64,000 bases of DNA from Thermoplasmata archaeon (GCA_027314165.1 DAHVCH010000003.1:83048-147047); one strand, 5' to 3'. Shown: positions 43,219 to 52,581, counted from the stretch's first letter. The notes: generated by a model not told the origin, from the letters alone. A program made the numbers and translations.

Positions 43219-44109
43219 CTACGGGTGGGCCTCGCGCTGGAGGAGCGCGGCCCAGGACGCCTGGACCTCGTGCTCCACGGTGTCGATCTCGGCGTCCGTG
43301 AGGTGGCCGAACCGGCCCTGGACCTTGATGTAATCGCGCACCGGCTTGAGCTGCCCCAGCTTCCGCGTCACGCGGAGCTTCCCGTTCTCCACTTCGTAGA
43401 GGGGGAAGATCCCCGTGTCGGTCGCGAGGCGGCCGATCTGGACCGTCTGGTCGGAAGCGAACTTCCATCCCGGCGGGCAGGGCGCGAGGACGTGGAAGAA
43501 GCGGGGGCCCTTGAGCGAGGCCGCCTTCTGGGCCTTGCGGAGGAAGTCCTCGGGGTACGCCACGTTGAGGGTCGCGGCGTAGACCGGGTGGTGGGCGAGG
43601 ACGATCCCCATGATGTCCTTCTTCGGCTCCCCCTTGCCGCGCGCCATCCCTTCCACCGGGGTCGTGGTGGTCCAGGCCCCCAGGGGGGTGGAACCGCTCC
43701 TCTGGATGCCGGTGTTCATGTACGCCTCGTTGTCGTACATCACGTAGAGCGCGTCCGTCCTCCGCTCGAGCATCCCGCTCAGCGACTGGAGGCCGATGTC
43801 CACCGTCCCGCCGTCCCCGGCGAAGCCGACGACCTGCACGTCGGACATGTGCAGGGCGTCCAGCGCGGCCCGCAGCCCCGAGATGGAGGCCCCGGTCGCC
43901 TCGATGGGCGTGTCGATCATCGGGATCCGGAGCGCGGTGGTGGGGTAGCCGGTGGCGATGATCGTCCAGCAGGAGGCCGGGACCGACACCACCGTCCGCT
44001 CCCCCGTGCCCTTCAGGAGGTAGCGCATGGCCAGGGCCGGCCCGCACCCGGGGCAGGCCGAGTGCCCCGAACGGACGAGCTCCACGGGGGGAAGCGTGAG
44101 CTTAGCCAT
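43219..44109 (-). CDS. 2-oxoacid:ferredoxin oxidoreductase, beta subunit
   Basis: This subunit binds thiamine diphosphate: HSACPGCGPALAMRYLL (about 15-31), AGDGGTVDIGLQSLSG (GDG...N-type motif, about 96-111), and MYDNEAYMNTGIQRSG (about 122-137). It oxidises pyruvate or a related 2-oxoacid and passes electrons to ferredoxin. Its start overlaps the alpha-subunit stop by eight bases. Only two of the usual cysteines for an extra cluster are seen at the N-terminus. Pyruvate is the likely substrate by similarity, not proven. Confidence 0.92.
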   Translation of the reverse strand: MAKLTLPPVELVRSGHSACPGCGPALAMRYLLKGTGERTVVSVPASCWTIIATGYPTTALRIPMIDTPIEATGASISGLRAALDALHMSDVQVVGFAGDGGTVDIGLQSLSGMLERRTDALYVMYDNEAYMNTGIQRSGSTPLGAWTTTTPVEGMARGKGEPKKDIMGIVLAHHPVYAATLNVAYPEDFLRKAQKAASLKGPRFFHVLAPCPPGWKFASDQTVQIGRLATDTGIFPLYEVENGKLRVTRKLGQLKPVRDYIKVQGRFGHLTDAEIDTVEHEVQASWAALLQREAHP

Positions 44110-45286
44110 GGAGCGGCGCCTCCTTCAGGGGTTCCATGTCCATCCAGCGCAGCCCGCTGGGCTCCTTCGACAGCAGGTCGCGGAACATCTCCCGCAGGAG
44201 CGCGGTCCCCACGTCGCGCCCTCCCACGCCCGCCAGGAAGCTCGACAGGCGGGGTTGCCGGGGCGAGGACTGGATCGCCGCCGCGACCTCCGTCGCCGCG
44301 CTCCCCATCTGGCCGAACGTCCAGGAACGGTCCATCACGCCCAGGCGGTCCACGCGGGAGGCCAGGGCGCGGACCTCCTTCGCCGGGAAGGGGCGGAAGA
44401 CCCGGATGCGGGCGAGCCCGACGCGCTTCCCCTCCGCGCGGAGCTCGTCGACCACGGCCCGCGCCGTGGTGGAGGCGGTCCCCATCGTGAGGAGCACCGC
44501 GTCCGCGCCCTCCGTCCGGTACTCCTGGAGCAGCCCTCCGTAGGTCCGGCCCATCCGCCGGCCGTAGTCCTCCTCGATCGCCGCGAGCGTCTCCGGCACG
44601 CGCTCCATGGCGCGGGCCTGCTCCCGGCGGAACCGGACGTAGTCCGCGGGGCCGACGTACGACCCGAGGCGGGTGGCCTTCCCCGGGACGAGGGTCCCCT
44701 TCGGGACCCGGGGGGGCAGGAACGCGTCGACCTGGGCCTGGGATGGGACCTCGACGGGCTCGACGGTGTGCGAGAGGTAGAACGCGTCCTCGGCCACCAT
44801 GACCGGGAGCCGGATGGCCAGGTCCTCCGCCAGCCGGAAGGACTCCAGCACCGAGTCCAGGACCTCCTGGTTGCTCTCGGGGTAGATCTGGACCCATCCG
44901 GTGTCGCGCTGCGACATGGTGTCCGTGTGGTCCGCGTCCAGGGACCAGGGAGGTCCGACGGACCGGCTCACGACCCCCATGACGATGGGCGTGCGCATGC
45001 CGGAGGCCCAGTGCAGGAGCTCGTGCATCAGCAGGAGACCCTGGCTGGACGTCGCGGTGTACGTCCGCGCGCCGAGGGCGGCGGCGCTGACGCAGACCTG
45101 GAGGGCGCTGTGCTCGGACTCGACCTTGATGAACTGGGCCGGGAGCTCTCCGGAGCTCACGAACTTCGCGAGCTGCTCGACGATCGTCGTCTGCGGCGTG
45201 ATCGGGTAGGCGGAGATGACCTGGACCCTGGCGAGACGGGCGGCGTAGGACTGGGCGTAGTTGCCCGAGAGGACCAGCCGCGTCAC
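44102..45286 (-). CDS. 2-oxoacid:ferredoxin oxidoreductase, alpha subunit
   Basis: The 394-residue subunit shows ISAYPITPQTTIVEQLAKF (about 28-46), FIKVESEHSALQVCVSAA, TATSSQGLLLMHELLHWASG (about 75-94), the catalytic-site face of the enzyme. The start is a GTG at 45286 that overlaps the stop of the gamma-delta gene (GTGA) and follows a GGAGGGAGGAG ribosome site; the ORF upstream is a shadow. Gene order gamma-delta, alpha, beta is standard for the pyruvate-type oxidoreductase. Confidence 0.92.
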   Translation of the reverse strand: MTRLVLSGNYAQSYAARLARVQVISAYPITPQTTIVEQLAKFVSSGELPAQFIKVESEHSALQVCVSAAALGARTYTATSSQGLLLMHELLHWASGMRTPIVMGVVSRSVGPPWSLDADHTDTMSQRDTGWVQIYPESNQEVLDSVLESFRLAEDLAIRLPVMVAEDAFYLSHTVEPVEVPSQAQVDAFLPPRVPKGTLVPGKATRLGSYVGPADYVRFRREQARAMERVPETLAAIEEDYGRRMGRTYGGLLQEYRTEGADAVLLTMGTASTTARAVVDELRAEGKRVGLARIRVFRPFPAKEVRALASRVDRLGVMDRSWTFGQMGSAATEVAAAIQSSPRQPRLSSFLAGVGGRDVGTALLREMFRDLLSKEPSGLRWMDMEPLKEAPLHG

Positions 45287-46152
45287 GCTCCTCCCTCCAC
45301 GACCATCTCGATCGCCACGGGAGGGCACTCGACCGCGCAGAGCCCGCAGCCCTTGCAATGCTCGTTGCGGACCACCGGGAACCCTTCCGCGTCGAGGTCG
45401 ATGGCGTTGTCCGGGCAGAACTTCCAGCAGAAGTTGCAGCGCGTGCACTTCTCCCGGGTGATCACGGGCTGGAGGGTCCTCCACGAGGAGGTGTGCAGGA
45501 CATCGCTGGCCATCGACGCGATGGGCGCCTCGGGGACCTCGGAGGACAGGGCGGGGGCCACCGGTCCCGCGGGGGCCTTCCCCCCGGGAAGACCGGGAAG
45601 CTCGGCCACGCGGACCGTGTGGAAGCCCTCGATGGCGGCGAGGCCGTTCTCCGCCGGACGAGCGGGAACGTGCTCGTCGATCGCATGCTGGACCGCCGAG
45701 AGGGAGACCACGCTCGAGACGCGGGAGAGCGCCCCCAGCATGGTCGTGTTCACGATCGGCATCGTGCGCGAGCCGATCCCATGGGAGAGCGCGATCTGCG
45801 TCGCGTCCAGGGTGGCCACGAACGCAGGCTTGGGCGTGGGGAAGCGCTCGGGGGGCAGAGGAGAGTTGACGAGCAGCGTCCCTCCGGGCTTGAGCCCGTC
45901 CATGACCGGGGCGACCTCGACGAGCCCCGGGTCGAGGACCACGACGATGTCCGGGGCCGTGATGGCCGTGCGGAGGAGGATGGGGCGGTCGTCGATCCGC
46001 GCGTAGGAGACCACGGGGGCCCCGCGTCGCTCCGCCCCGTAGAAGGCGAAGCTCTGAGGGGTCTTCCCGTCCAGGTTCGCGGCCTGGGCCAGGAGCTCCG
46101 CCGCGATGACGGCCCCCTGCCCTCCCCGGCCGTGGAAGCGGATCTCGATCAT
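45283..46152 (-). CDS. 2-oxoacid:ferredoxin oxidoreductase, fused gamma-delta subunit
   Basis: The 289-residue protein joins two subunits. Residues 1-185 are gamma: [20 protein letters not shown] at the start and [21 protein letters not shown] linker leads to delta (about 230-285), a ferredoxin with two [4Fe-4S] motifs, [12 protein letters not shown] and [12 protein letters not shown]. Fused gamma-delta is known in some archaea and bacteria. The ATG at 46152 starts the conserved protein. It is the first gene of the operon. Confidence 0.92.
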
Positions 46153-46931
46153 CGGAACAACGTCCCTCTCCGCGCTGGGGACATGAGGCGGGAGTGAACC
46201 GTGTTTCACCTCACCAATGCGGGTGCGACGCCGCGTCACCGCCGAGAACCGAAAAACCGGTCGAGCCTGCCGATGACCCTCCGGCCCTCAGGAAATCTCG
46301 AGATTCTTGGGGGACCCCTCCCGCCCCCCCGGGGAGCCCGTGCGGCGCCCGCGCTCGGGGCACGCCCTCGCGAGGACCGGGGGTCGCGGGCGGTGCGGTG
46401 GTCCTCTGCATTCGCTGCCCGAGGAAGCTTGGTCGCCCCAACGGGAGGGGACCTTCGCGCTCGGTCGAACGCACGGACTCGAGGCTCCGTGCGCTCAGGC
46501 CCCGTTCTCCCGCTAGGGTCCGGATCGCTCGAGGCGTGAACGCCCGACGACCGGATCGCTCCTCCATGGTCCTCTCCCCTTCAAGTCCCTGCGGTGAGGC
46601 ACGTTTGAGCGGAGATGCGCGCGGCACGGCCGCTCGGCCTCCCGGCCCCCCCCGGCCCCATGCGATCGGCCTCGCCCCGGGGCGACCGAAGCCGCACCCC
46701 GGTTCCGCGGGGACCGCCCGGACCGCGATGCGGACGGGTCCGCATCAATTCCCGCACGGACCCGGGCGGGAGCGCGTCCGGAACTGCGCGATGCGCTCGT
46801 GCGTCCGGTCCCCCCGTACCGGTAATGCCCCAGGCCCGTTCCTCGAAGGTCGCGACACGATCGCGCCTCTCCGTCGTGCCATCCCTACGTATTATCTGGT
46901 CGATACGGTCTATTTTCGAACGGGGGGACGC
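46153..46931. other. About 780 bp without a recognised gene
   Basis: This is the longest gap in the window. No ORF shows codon bias or a recognisable domain; frames that run through it are Arg/Pro/Gly-rich. It contains a direct repeat CCGGATCGCTC (46520-46530 and 46551-46561) with GGCGT-GA-ACGCC between the copies, and a perfect hairpin GATGCGGA-CGGG-TCCGCATC at 46727-46746. I looked for RNase P RNA conserved blocks and tRNA T-arms and saw none. It may hold a leader, an unannotated RNA, or simply spacer. Confidence 0.45.
46887..46896 (+). promoter_or_regulatory. TATA box for the 46932 gene
   Basis: ACGTATTATC, centred near 46892 in an AT-richer island, predicts a short leader before the GTG at 46932. 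Confidence 0.4.
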
Positions 46932-47267
46932 GTGGGGGAGACTCGAGGCTCAGGCCCCGCGGGCCACGTGAACGACCAGGCGTGGGTCGCGGTGTGCGAG
47001 GCCGTGGACGAGTTCCTCGCGCGTAACGGTCGGGCCTCCCCGCCGGATCCCGACGATGGCGTGAACGACCGGATCCATGTCCTGCGGGTCCTCGGACGAC
47101 AGGACCTGGCGGCGGAGTTCGGAGAGCTTCGTATCGCTCTTCGAGGGAGCCGCGTCGCCGAGGACGGGGGCGAAGAGGTCTCCACCGTGCTCGAGGAGGC
47201 CGCCGACTTCGTGGAGCGTCTGACCGGTCGCGCGGTCAGCGTGGCCAGCTTCTTCCACCCCTCGTAG
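46932..47267 (+). CDS. Small helical protein of unknown function
   Basis: The 111-residue product has helices (DQAWVAVCEAVDEFLARNG, DRIHVLRVLGRQDLAAEFGELR, EEVSTVLEEAADFVERLTGR) and ends FFHPS. The start is a GTG at 46932 or 46968. It is convergent with the PHP gene. The ORF is open upstream, but that portion has no coding character. Not recognised. Confidence 0.5.
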   Translation: MGETRGSGPAGHVNDQAWVAVCEAVDEFLARNGRASPPDPDDGVNDRIHVLRVLGRQDLAAEFGELRIALRGSRVAEDGGEEVSTVLEEAADFVERLTGRAVSVASFFHPS

Positions 47268-47405
47268 GACCCCTCGAGGGCTTCGCGCATCTGGGCGCAC
47301 TTGCGCCGGTGCTTCACCGAAGGATGCGGTAGAGCAGGTCGGGTGGGCCACGATCGGCCCGGAGCGTGGGGTGGAGTGAGGTGGCCTCGCGGCGGGCCGC
47401 CGGCC

Positions 47406-48218
47406 CTACCGTCCCCGCACGCAGCGCTGGAGCAACATTTGGGGCGTCTCGGTGAGCACCCGCTGGACGTGGGTGAGCGGCACGCCCGCTCCGAGGGCCA
47501 CCTTGCGGGCGAACTCCTGCCGGAGGAGATGGTCCGGCGAGTGCGCGTCCGAGTCCACGACGAGCTCCGCCCCGAGCTGGAGCGCGAGCTTCGCCACGCC
47601 CCCGTTCCCCAGGCTGTGGCCTCGTCGGGAGGAGAGCTCCAGGACCACGTCGTGGGCCTTCGCCAGCCTCGCCTCCTCCTCCGTAAGGAGCCCCGGGTGC
47701 GCGAGGAGGTCGACCTCGTTGGAGGCGATCGCGGCCCGGTTCGTTCCCGGGGGGACCGGCTCGACCGGGGTCTCTCCGTGGACGATGACGATCTGGGCCC
47801 CGGCCCTCCTCGCGGCGCGGGCGATCTCCGCGATCCGCGCGGGAGGGGCCATGGAGACCTCGACGCCCACGAGCGTGTGGAACCCCTCCACCTCGAAGGC
47901 CTTCTGCTCCTGGAGGAGCCGTTCCATCATCGGGCGCGGGTCCTCGGTGTAGAGGTGGTCCGTGATGGCGAGCGCCCGGTGGCCGAGGCGGACCGCCTGG
48001 TGCCACATGTCCGTGGCGGCGGTCTCCCCGTCGGTCAGGAACGTGTGCGAGTGGAAGTCGTACCGCTCGTCGACGGTCCGCCCTTCGCCCCCTCCGGGGA
48101 AGGGAGGTTCCGCGCTCCCTCTCGCGAGCGCCGGGCCCGTCGGTCCCCGCAGGACCTGCGGTGCGATGGGGAGCGTGCCAGGTCCACCCCGGCCCACGAC
48201 CCCGCTCCTCCTCGGCAT
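47406..48218 (-). CDS. PHP-family metal-dependent phosphoesterase
   Basis: From about residue 52 the 270-residue protein has the PHP metal site: YDFHSHTFLTDGE (HxH...), AITDHLYTEDP, LVGVEVSM, VIVHGETP, DLLAHPGLL, and a distal VDSDAHSPDHLL. Such proteins hydrolyse phosphate esters (histidinol phosphate or nucleotides); the substrate is unknown. The first 50 residues are Gly/Arg/Pro-rich. The long form is supported by a TATA box at 48245-48253 spaced for a leaderless start at 48218. Confidence 0.85.
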   Translation of the reverse strand: MPRRSGVVGRGGPGTLPIAPQVLRGPTGPALARGSAEPPFPGGGEGRTVDERYDFHSHTFLTDGETAATDMWHQAVRLGHRALAITDHLYTEDPRPMMERLLQEQKAFEVEGFHTLVGVEVSMAPPARIAEIARAARRAGAQIVIVHGETPVEPVPPGTNRAAIASNEVDLLAHPGLLTEEEARLAKAHDVVLELSSRRGHSLGNGGVAKLALQLGAELVVDSDAHSPDHLLRQEFARKVALGAGVPLTHVQRVLTETPQMLLQRCVRGR

Positions 48219-48244
48219 CGTGCGACCCTCGTGACCGGGGCCCC

Positions 48245-48253
48245 GCGTATATC
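48245..48253 (-). promoter_or_regulatory. TATA box for the PHP gene
   Basis: The minus strand reads GATATACGC, centred about 31 bp upstream of the ATG at 48218, predicting a leader of about five bases. Confidence 0.5.
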
Positions 48254-48390
48254 ATGGTCGCGCCCCTCGACCGGCACACCGACGCTCTCTCGAGAGGCCG
48301 GTTTCACGACCTCCTCCCGGGGGTTCATGATGGCCCTTCCGCCTCGTACGGGTGCTCGCCGCAGGCGAGGATCATCGAGGTATACCGAAC

Positions 48391-49287
48391 ATGGGCGCGA
48401 CCTCCGACCCCTCCGAAGGAATGGTTCCACCCGCCCTCCTCGGGGCCGCGGCAGGGTCCCTCTCCCCGCCGCTGCCCGGCTCCTTCCTGTTCCCGCGTCC
48501 GGAGCTGCGCCCCGCCTCCGAGCTCCTGGCGCGTGAACGCGACCGGCAGCGCCTCTTCCCCTCCGCTCCGGCCCTCTTCCCGTGGCTCGAGCGCGCCTTC
48601 GCCCCGGGGAAGGTGACGGCCCTGGTGGGCCCTCCCACCCTGGTCTCCGGCTTCCTGCCGTTCCTCCTGGCCACGGTCGCTTCCCATGGCGGGGAGGTCT
48701 CCCTGCGGGAGGGATCGAACCGCTTCTCCCCCTACTCCGTGGGGGCCCTCGCCCGTCGCTGGGGCGTCGACCCCGAGGAGGTCCTGGGGCGGGTCCGCCT
48801 CGCCCGGGCCTTCACCGCCCATCAGATGGTGTCGCTCGTCGAGACCTGGAGCGACGTGCTCCTCTCCCGGACCGTGCTCCCCAGCCTTCTCGTGGTGAGC
48901 GACCCCACGCTCCTCTGCCAGGACGCCGAGGTCCCGGCGGACGAGTCCGTCGCGCTCCAGATGCACATGGCCGAGGTCCTGGGCCGGGTCGCCCGCTCGC
49001 TCCGGCGCCCCCTCCTGGTCACCCAGGAGCGGACCGGGGGACGGCTCGTCTTCCCCGGCCTCGCCCGGCTCGGTCCCCCGGTCCACGAGACGCTCCGCCT
49101 CCTGCACGGCCCCGACGGGGTCGTCCGCCTCACGGCCCAGGAGCGGGCGGAGTCGCTGACGCTGCTCGCCCTCCCGCCGCACCAGCGGCACCTGGAGGAG
49201 TTCGACGCCGACGTGCCGGCCGCCGCCTCGAGCGACCGGTTCGAGCGCCCGTCGGAGGTGACCCCGTGGTCGGCCCTCTTTCCGTGA
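48391..49287 (+). CDS. Degenerate RecA/RadB-like protein without a P-loop
   Basis: The 298-residue protein follows the RecA-fold order: an ALVGPPTLVSGFLPFLLATVA segment where Walker A should be (no GK[ST]), GGEVSLREGSNRFSPYSVGAL, RRWGVDPEEVLGRVRLARAFTAHQMVSLVE as in RadA/RadB, then LLVVSDPTLLC and RPLLVTQERT. The lost P-loop predicts no ATP hydrolysis, as in bacterial ImuA-like RecA relatives. It lies upstream of a small conserved gene and a PolB2-type polymerase in one orientation. The start is uncertain: ATG at 48391 or at 48421. Confidence 0.7.
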   Translation: MGATSDPSEGMVPPALLGAAAGSLSPPLPGSFLFPRPELRPASELLARERDRQRLFPSAPALFPWLERAFAPGKVTALVGPPTLVSGFLPFLLATVASHGGEVSLREGSNRFSPYSVGALARRWGVDPEEVLGRVRLARAFTAHQMVSLVETWSDVLLSRTVLPSLLVVSDPTLLCQDAEVPADESVALQMHMAEVLGRVARSLRRPLLVTQERTGGRLVFPGLARLGPPVHETLRLLHGPDGVVRLTAQERAESLTLLALPPHQRHLEEFDADVPAAASSDRFERPSEVTPWSALFP

Positions 49288-49399
49288 TCACCGGGGGCAC
49301 GACCGGGGCACCGCTCCTCGACGGTCGAGGTCGCCACCGTGGCCGCAGCGCGCGCGGGAGATTGTACCGGCGACCCACGAGCCCGGGAGGTGAGGTCCA

Positions 49400-49687
49400 A
49401 TGGGACGGACGGTCCCGACGTACCGCGACGCTCTAGAGGCGCGGCTGGCCCGGTGGGACCGGGAGTTCGGACGGGCCCTGATCGACCCCAAGGACCGGGA
49501 GGATTTCCAGGAGCTCCTGCAAGGGGCGCGCCGGTACGTGGCGCAGGGAACGATGCTCTCGAGCGGGGACCTGACCGAGCGCGTCTTCCTATCGATGCTC
49601 CTCGACCTGGAACGGCGGCTGCACCCGCGGGAGGGAGGGAAGGGCACCAGCTCGGTGCCCGCCGAGCTCGCCGCCCGGGCGCTGTGA
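49400..49687 (+). CDS. Small conserved euryarchaeal helical protein
   Basis: The 95-residue product begins GRTVPTYRDALEARLARWDRE and continues with FRRAL-like FGRALIDPKDREDFQELLQGARRYVAQG. I recall similar short proteins in haloarchaea that begin GRT.PTYR. The ATG is preceded by a strong GGAGGTGAGGT ribosome site. It is placed between the RecA-like gene and the polymerase gene (99 bp before its ATG), so all three may share a transcript. Function unknown; a polymerase accessory role is inferred from position. Confidence 0.7.
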   Translation: MGRTVPTYRDALEARLARWDREFGRALIDPKDREDFQELLQGARRYVAQGTMLSSGDLTERVFLSMLLDLERRLHPREGGKGTSSVPAELAARAL

Positions 49688-49785
49688 ACGTGGGGCGCTC
49701 AGGGACGTGCGCCGAGCGAGGGCCCGGGTCAGCGGACGCCGTGATGGGGAAGACAAGGCCCGGCCCAGGGCGCCGGCGGTGAACG

Positions 49786-52179
49786 ATGCCCGAGGGCTGG
49801 CTCCTGGACGTCCACTCCTCCCGGGCCGGGGACGCCGTCGTCCTGTGGCTGAGGGAGCGGAACGGTCCCGTCCATCGCAAGGAGGTGCCCTGGGCCCCGC
49901 CCTTCTACGTCGCCGGTCCCTCCGACCGGCTCGAGGACCTCGCCCGCGCCCTCGGGGACGAGCAGGGGTCCATCGCCGCGATGGGGTGGGCCGACATCCG
50001 TACGAGCCTCTTCGAACCGGCGGACCGGACGCACCGGGTCCTGGCGATCACCCCCGCCCCGCACGGGGCGCGCAGGTCCCTGGCCTCGGAGATCGACGCT
50101 CGGGGCGGGTTCACCACCTTCCAGCTCTTCGACGTGGACCTCTCCGCTCCGCAGCTCTTCTACCTGGACCGGGGGCTCTACCCTTTCGCCCCCGTCCTCT
50201 GGAGCGGGACGGAGGTCCTCGCGAAGGAGCCTCCCGAGGTCCTGGAGTACGACCCGCCCCCGCTGAAGGGCTCCCGCCTCCACGTCGAGGTGACCGGGGC
50301 CGCTCCCGGCCGCCCCGCGCGCGAGGAGGACCCGGTCCTGCGCGTGCGGGTCGGGGACCGGGTCTTGGAGGAGGAGGGGGAGGAGGCGACCCTCCTCGAG
50401 ATGCTCGCGGAGCTCCGCCGGCAGGACCCGGACATCGTCTGGACCCACGGTGGGGACGCCTTCCACCTCCCGCACCTCTACCGGCGGGCCGCGGCTCACG
50501 GCTGGGACGAGGGGCGCTTCTTCCTCGGGCGTGAGCCCAGCCGCTTCCGCCTCCACCAGCGGGGGCAGACGTTCGAGAGCTACGGGCGGGTGCTGCACCG
50601 CGCCCCGATGCACTTCCTCTCCGGCCGCTTCCACCTGGACGTCAACGAGCGGTTCGTCGAGGACGTGGGGCTCCTGGGGTTCGTCGACACCTCGCGCCTC
50701 TCCCGGCTCGGGCTGCAGACCGTCGTCCGCCAGTCCCCCGGGACCGCCTTCAGCGCCATGGAGCTCGCGGTGGCGCTCTCCCTGGGCGTCCACATCCCGT
50801 GGAAGAAGAACCTCCCCGAGCAGGAGAAGACGGCCGCCCAGCTCGTCGCCGCCGACCGGGGCGGGCTCATCCTCACCCCTCCCGTGGGATTGCACGCGAA
50901 GGTGGACGAGTTCGACTTCGCCTCCCTCTTCCCCTCGATCATGGTCCAGCACAACCTGTCGATCGAGACGCTGGACTGCCCCTGCTGCCCCGACTCTCCC
51001 CACGTCGCCCCGGGGCTGGGGTACCGCTCCTGCACGCTGCGCGAGGGCGTGGTCCCGCGGACGATCCGTCCCTTGGTCGAGCGCCGTCTCCACTACAAGC
51101 GGAGGAAGAAGGCGACCCAGGGGCCCGAGCGGGAGCGCTACGACGCGCTCGGGAAGGCGTGGAAGTGGGTCCTCGTGACCAGCTTCGGGTACCAGGGGTA
51201 CCGCAACGCCCGGTTCGGACGGATCGAGTGCCACGAGGCGATCAACGCCTACGCCCGGGAGGTCCTCGTGGAACTGACCCGCACCGCGCGGGAGGGCGGA
51301 TGGGGGGTGGTCCACGGCATCGTCGATTCCCTCTGGCTCCGTCCTCCGGAGGGCGGGGACCCGGAGGCGTTCTCCCGCCGGGTCACCGAGCGGACCGGCC
51401 TCCCGCTCGGCTACGAGGGACGGTACCGGTGGATCGTCTTCCTCCCGAACCGGGAGCACGGGTTCGGTGTCGCGCAGCGCTACTACGGGAGGTACGAGCA
51501 CGGGGAGTTCAAGGTCCGGGGGATCGAGACGCGCCGGGGGGACGCCCCGACGTTCGTCCAGAAGGTCCAGGAGGAGGCGCTGGACCACCTGGGGGAGGCC
51601 GAGGACGCGGAGGGGTTCCGCGCCCGGATCGCCGGGGCGCTCGAGGTCGGGCGCCGGCACGTCGAGCGCCTGGCCGGCGGGGAGGTCCCCCGGGAGGAGC
51701 TCCTGCTCACCCACCGGATCACGCAGCGGCTGGAGGAGTACCGGGTCTACTCGGACGGCGTCGCGGCGCTGCGTCGCCTCAAGCAGGAGGGGATCGCCCG
51801 GGAGCCGGGAGAGGACGTCTCCTACCTCATCCGCGACCAGCGTTCCCGCGACTACCGGGAGCGCGCGGTCCCGGTCGAGCTCCTCGCCGGTGACGAGCGG
51901 TACGACGTGGGCGCCTACGTCGAGCTCCTCGCCCGCAGCTTCGAGACGCTCTTCCTGCCCTTCGGCTACGACGTGGACCGCATCCTGGAGCTGTGGGGCT
52001 GGAGGACGGCGGGGAAGGGGGCCCGCCCGAGGCCGAGGCACGAGTACCGGTCGCTCGAGCGGCCGGGGCAGCGGCGCCTCCTCGACGAGGAGCCCGTCCC
52101 CGCCTCCGCCTCCGTCCCCGCCGCCCCCACCTCCGCCCTCCCCTCCGTACCTGTCGGAGCGAGCGAGAAGGCCGTCTGA
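49786..52179 (+). CDS. Family B DNA polymerase, PolB2-like, with disrupted exonuclease and motif C
   Basis: The 797-residue protein is a B-family polymerase. Motif A is intact: DEFDFASLFPSIM with Asp at about 377. Motif B reads GKAWKWVLVTSFGYQGYR. Motif C reads HGIVDSLWLR: the second Asp (about 514) is present but the first position of the usual DTD is Ile. The exonuclease signatures are lost (HVEVTG for the DIE motif, DAFHLPHL for NFDxPYL). A Cys cluster (DCPCCPDS, then YRSCTL) follows motif A. These traits match archaeal PolB2, an unusual branch reported as inactivated but later shown active in lesion bypass in Sulfolobus. The tail is Pro/Ala-rich. Confidence 0.87.
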   Translation: MPEGWLLDVHSSRAGDAVVLWLRERNGPVHRKEVPWAPPFYVAGPSDRLEDLARALGDEQGSIAAMGWADIRTSLFEPADRTHRVLAITPAPHGARRSLASEIDARGGFTTFQLFDVDLSAPQLFYLDRGLYPFAPVLWSGTEVLAKEPPEVLEYDPPPLKGSRLHVEVTGAAPGRPAREEDPVLRVRVGDRVLEEEGEEATLLEMLAELRRQDPDIVWTHGGDAFHLPHLYRRAAAHGWDEGRFFLGREPSRFRLHQRGQTFESYGRVLHRAPMHFLSGRFHLDVNERFVEDVGLLGFVDTSRLSRLGLQTVVRQSPGTAFSAMELAVALSLGVHIPWKKNLPEQEKTAAQLVAADRGGLILTPPVGLHAKVDEFDFASLFPSIMVQHNLSIETLDCPCCPDSPHVAPGLGYRSCTLREGVVPRTIRPLVERRLHYKRRKKATQGPERERYDALGKAWKWVLVTSFGYQGYRNARFGRIECHEAINAYAREVLVELTRTAREGGWGVVHGIVDSLWLRPPEGGDPEAFSRRVTERTGLPLGYEGRYRWIVFLPNREHGFGVAQRYYGRYEHGEFKVRGIETRRGDAPTFVQKVQEEALDHLGEAEDAEGFRARIAGALEVGRRHVERLAGGEVPREELLLTHRITQRLEEYRVYSDGVAALRRLKQEGIAREPGEDVSYLIRDQRSRDYRERAVPVELLAGDERYDVGAYVELLARSFETLFLPFGYDVDRILELWGWRTAGKGARPRPRHEYRSLERPGQRRLLDEEPVPASASVPAAPTSALPSVPVGASEKAV

Positions 52180-52581
52180 GGGCCGCTCTCCCCGGAGGCG
52201 GAGAAGGGGGAGCACCGTGCGCAAACCGCGAGCGCCGTCATCGATTATCCCCGAGGAGGTCACCGCCCGGGCCATGTCGCACCGACGGGCCTTCCCGGCT
52301 GCGTCCGCTCACCCACGCCGACGAACTCGACCTCCGACGGATACGACCCGTGCCCTCTCCAGTGAGGAGGGGTGGGTCGACGTGGTGAGGATGCACGCGT
52401 CCTCTTCCCCGTTCCCCGGGGGTGGGCTTCGCGAACTGCGCGCCCGCGCCAACGCGCTCACCCCCGTGGCTCCCCGGGTCTCCGTTCGGGCACCGTTCGG
52501 GTCCTCACCCGGACCGCGCTCCCCGACCTCCCGCTCGACCGACCCCGCCCCGGCCCTCCCGGGCCCTGCGAGGAACTGAGC
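52180..52581. other. Intergenic region after the polymerase gene
   Basis: About 400 bp with no supported gene. Open frames here are Arg/Pro/Ser-rich shadows. CGATTATCC near 52239 is a weak TATA-like element. Nothing else was recognised. Confidence 0.4.

Noticed and set aside
46153-46931. RNase P RNA or a tRNA in the long gap
   Set aside because: I looked for the conserved RNase P blocks and for T-arm sequences on both strands. A CCTTCAAGTCCC near 46580 resembles a T loop but has no matching stem.
46194-46931. Upstream extension of the 46932 gene to 46194
   Set aside because: The extension is Arg/Pro/Ser-rich and has no conserved feature; a TATA box lies within it just before the GTG at 46932.
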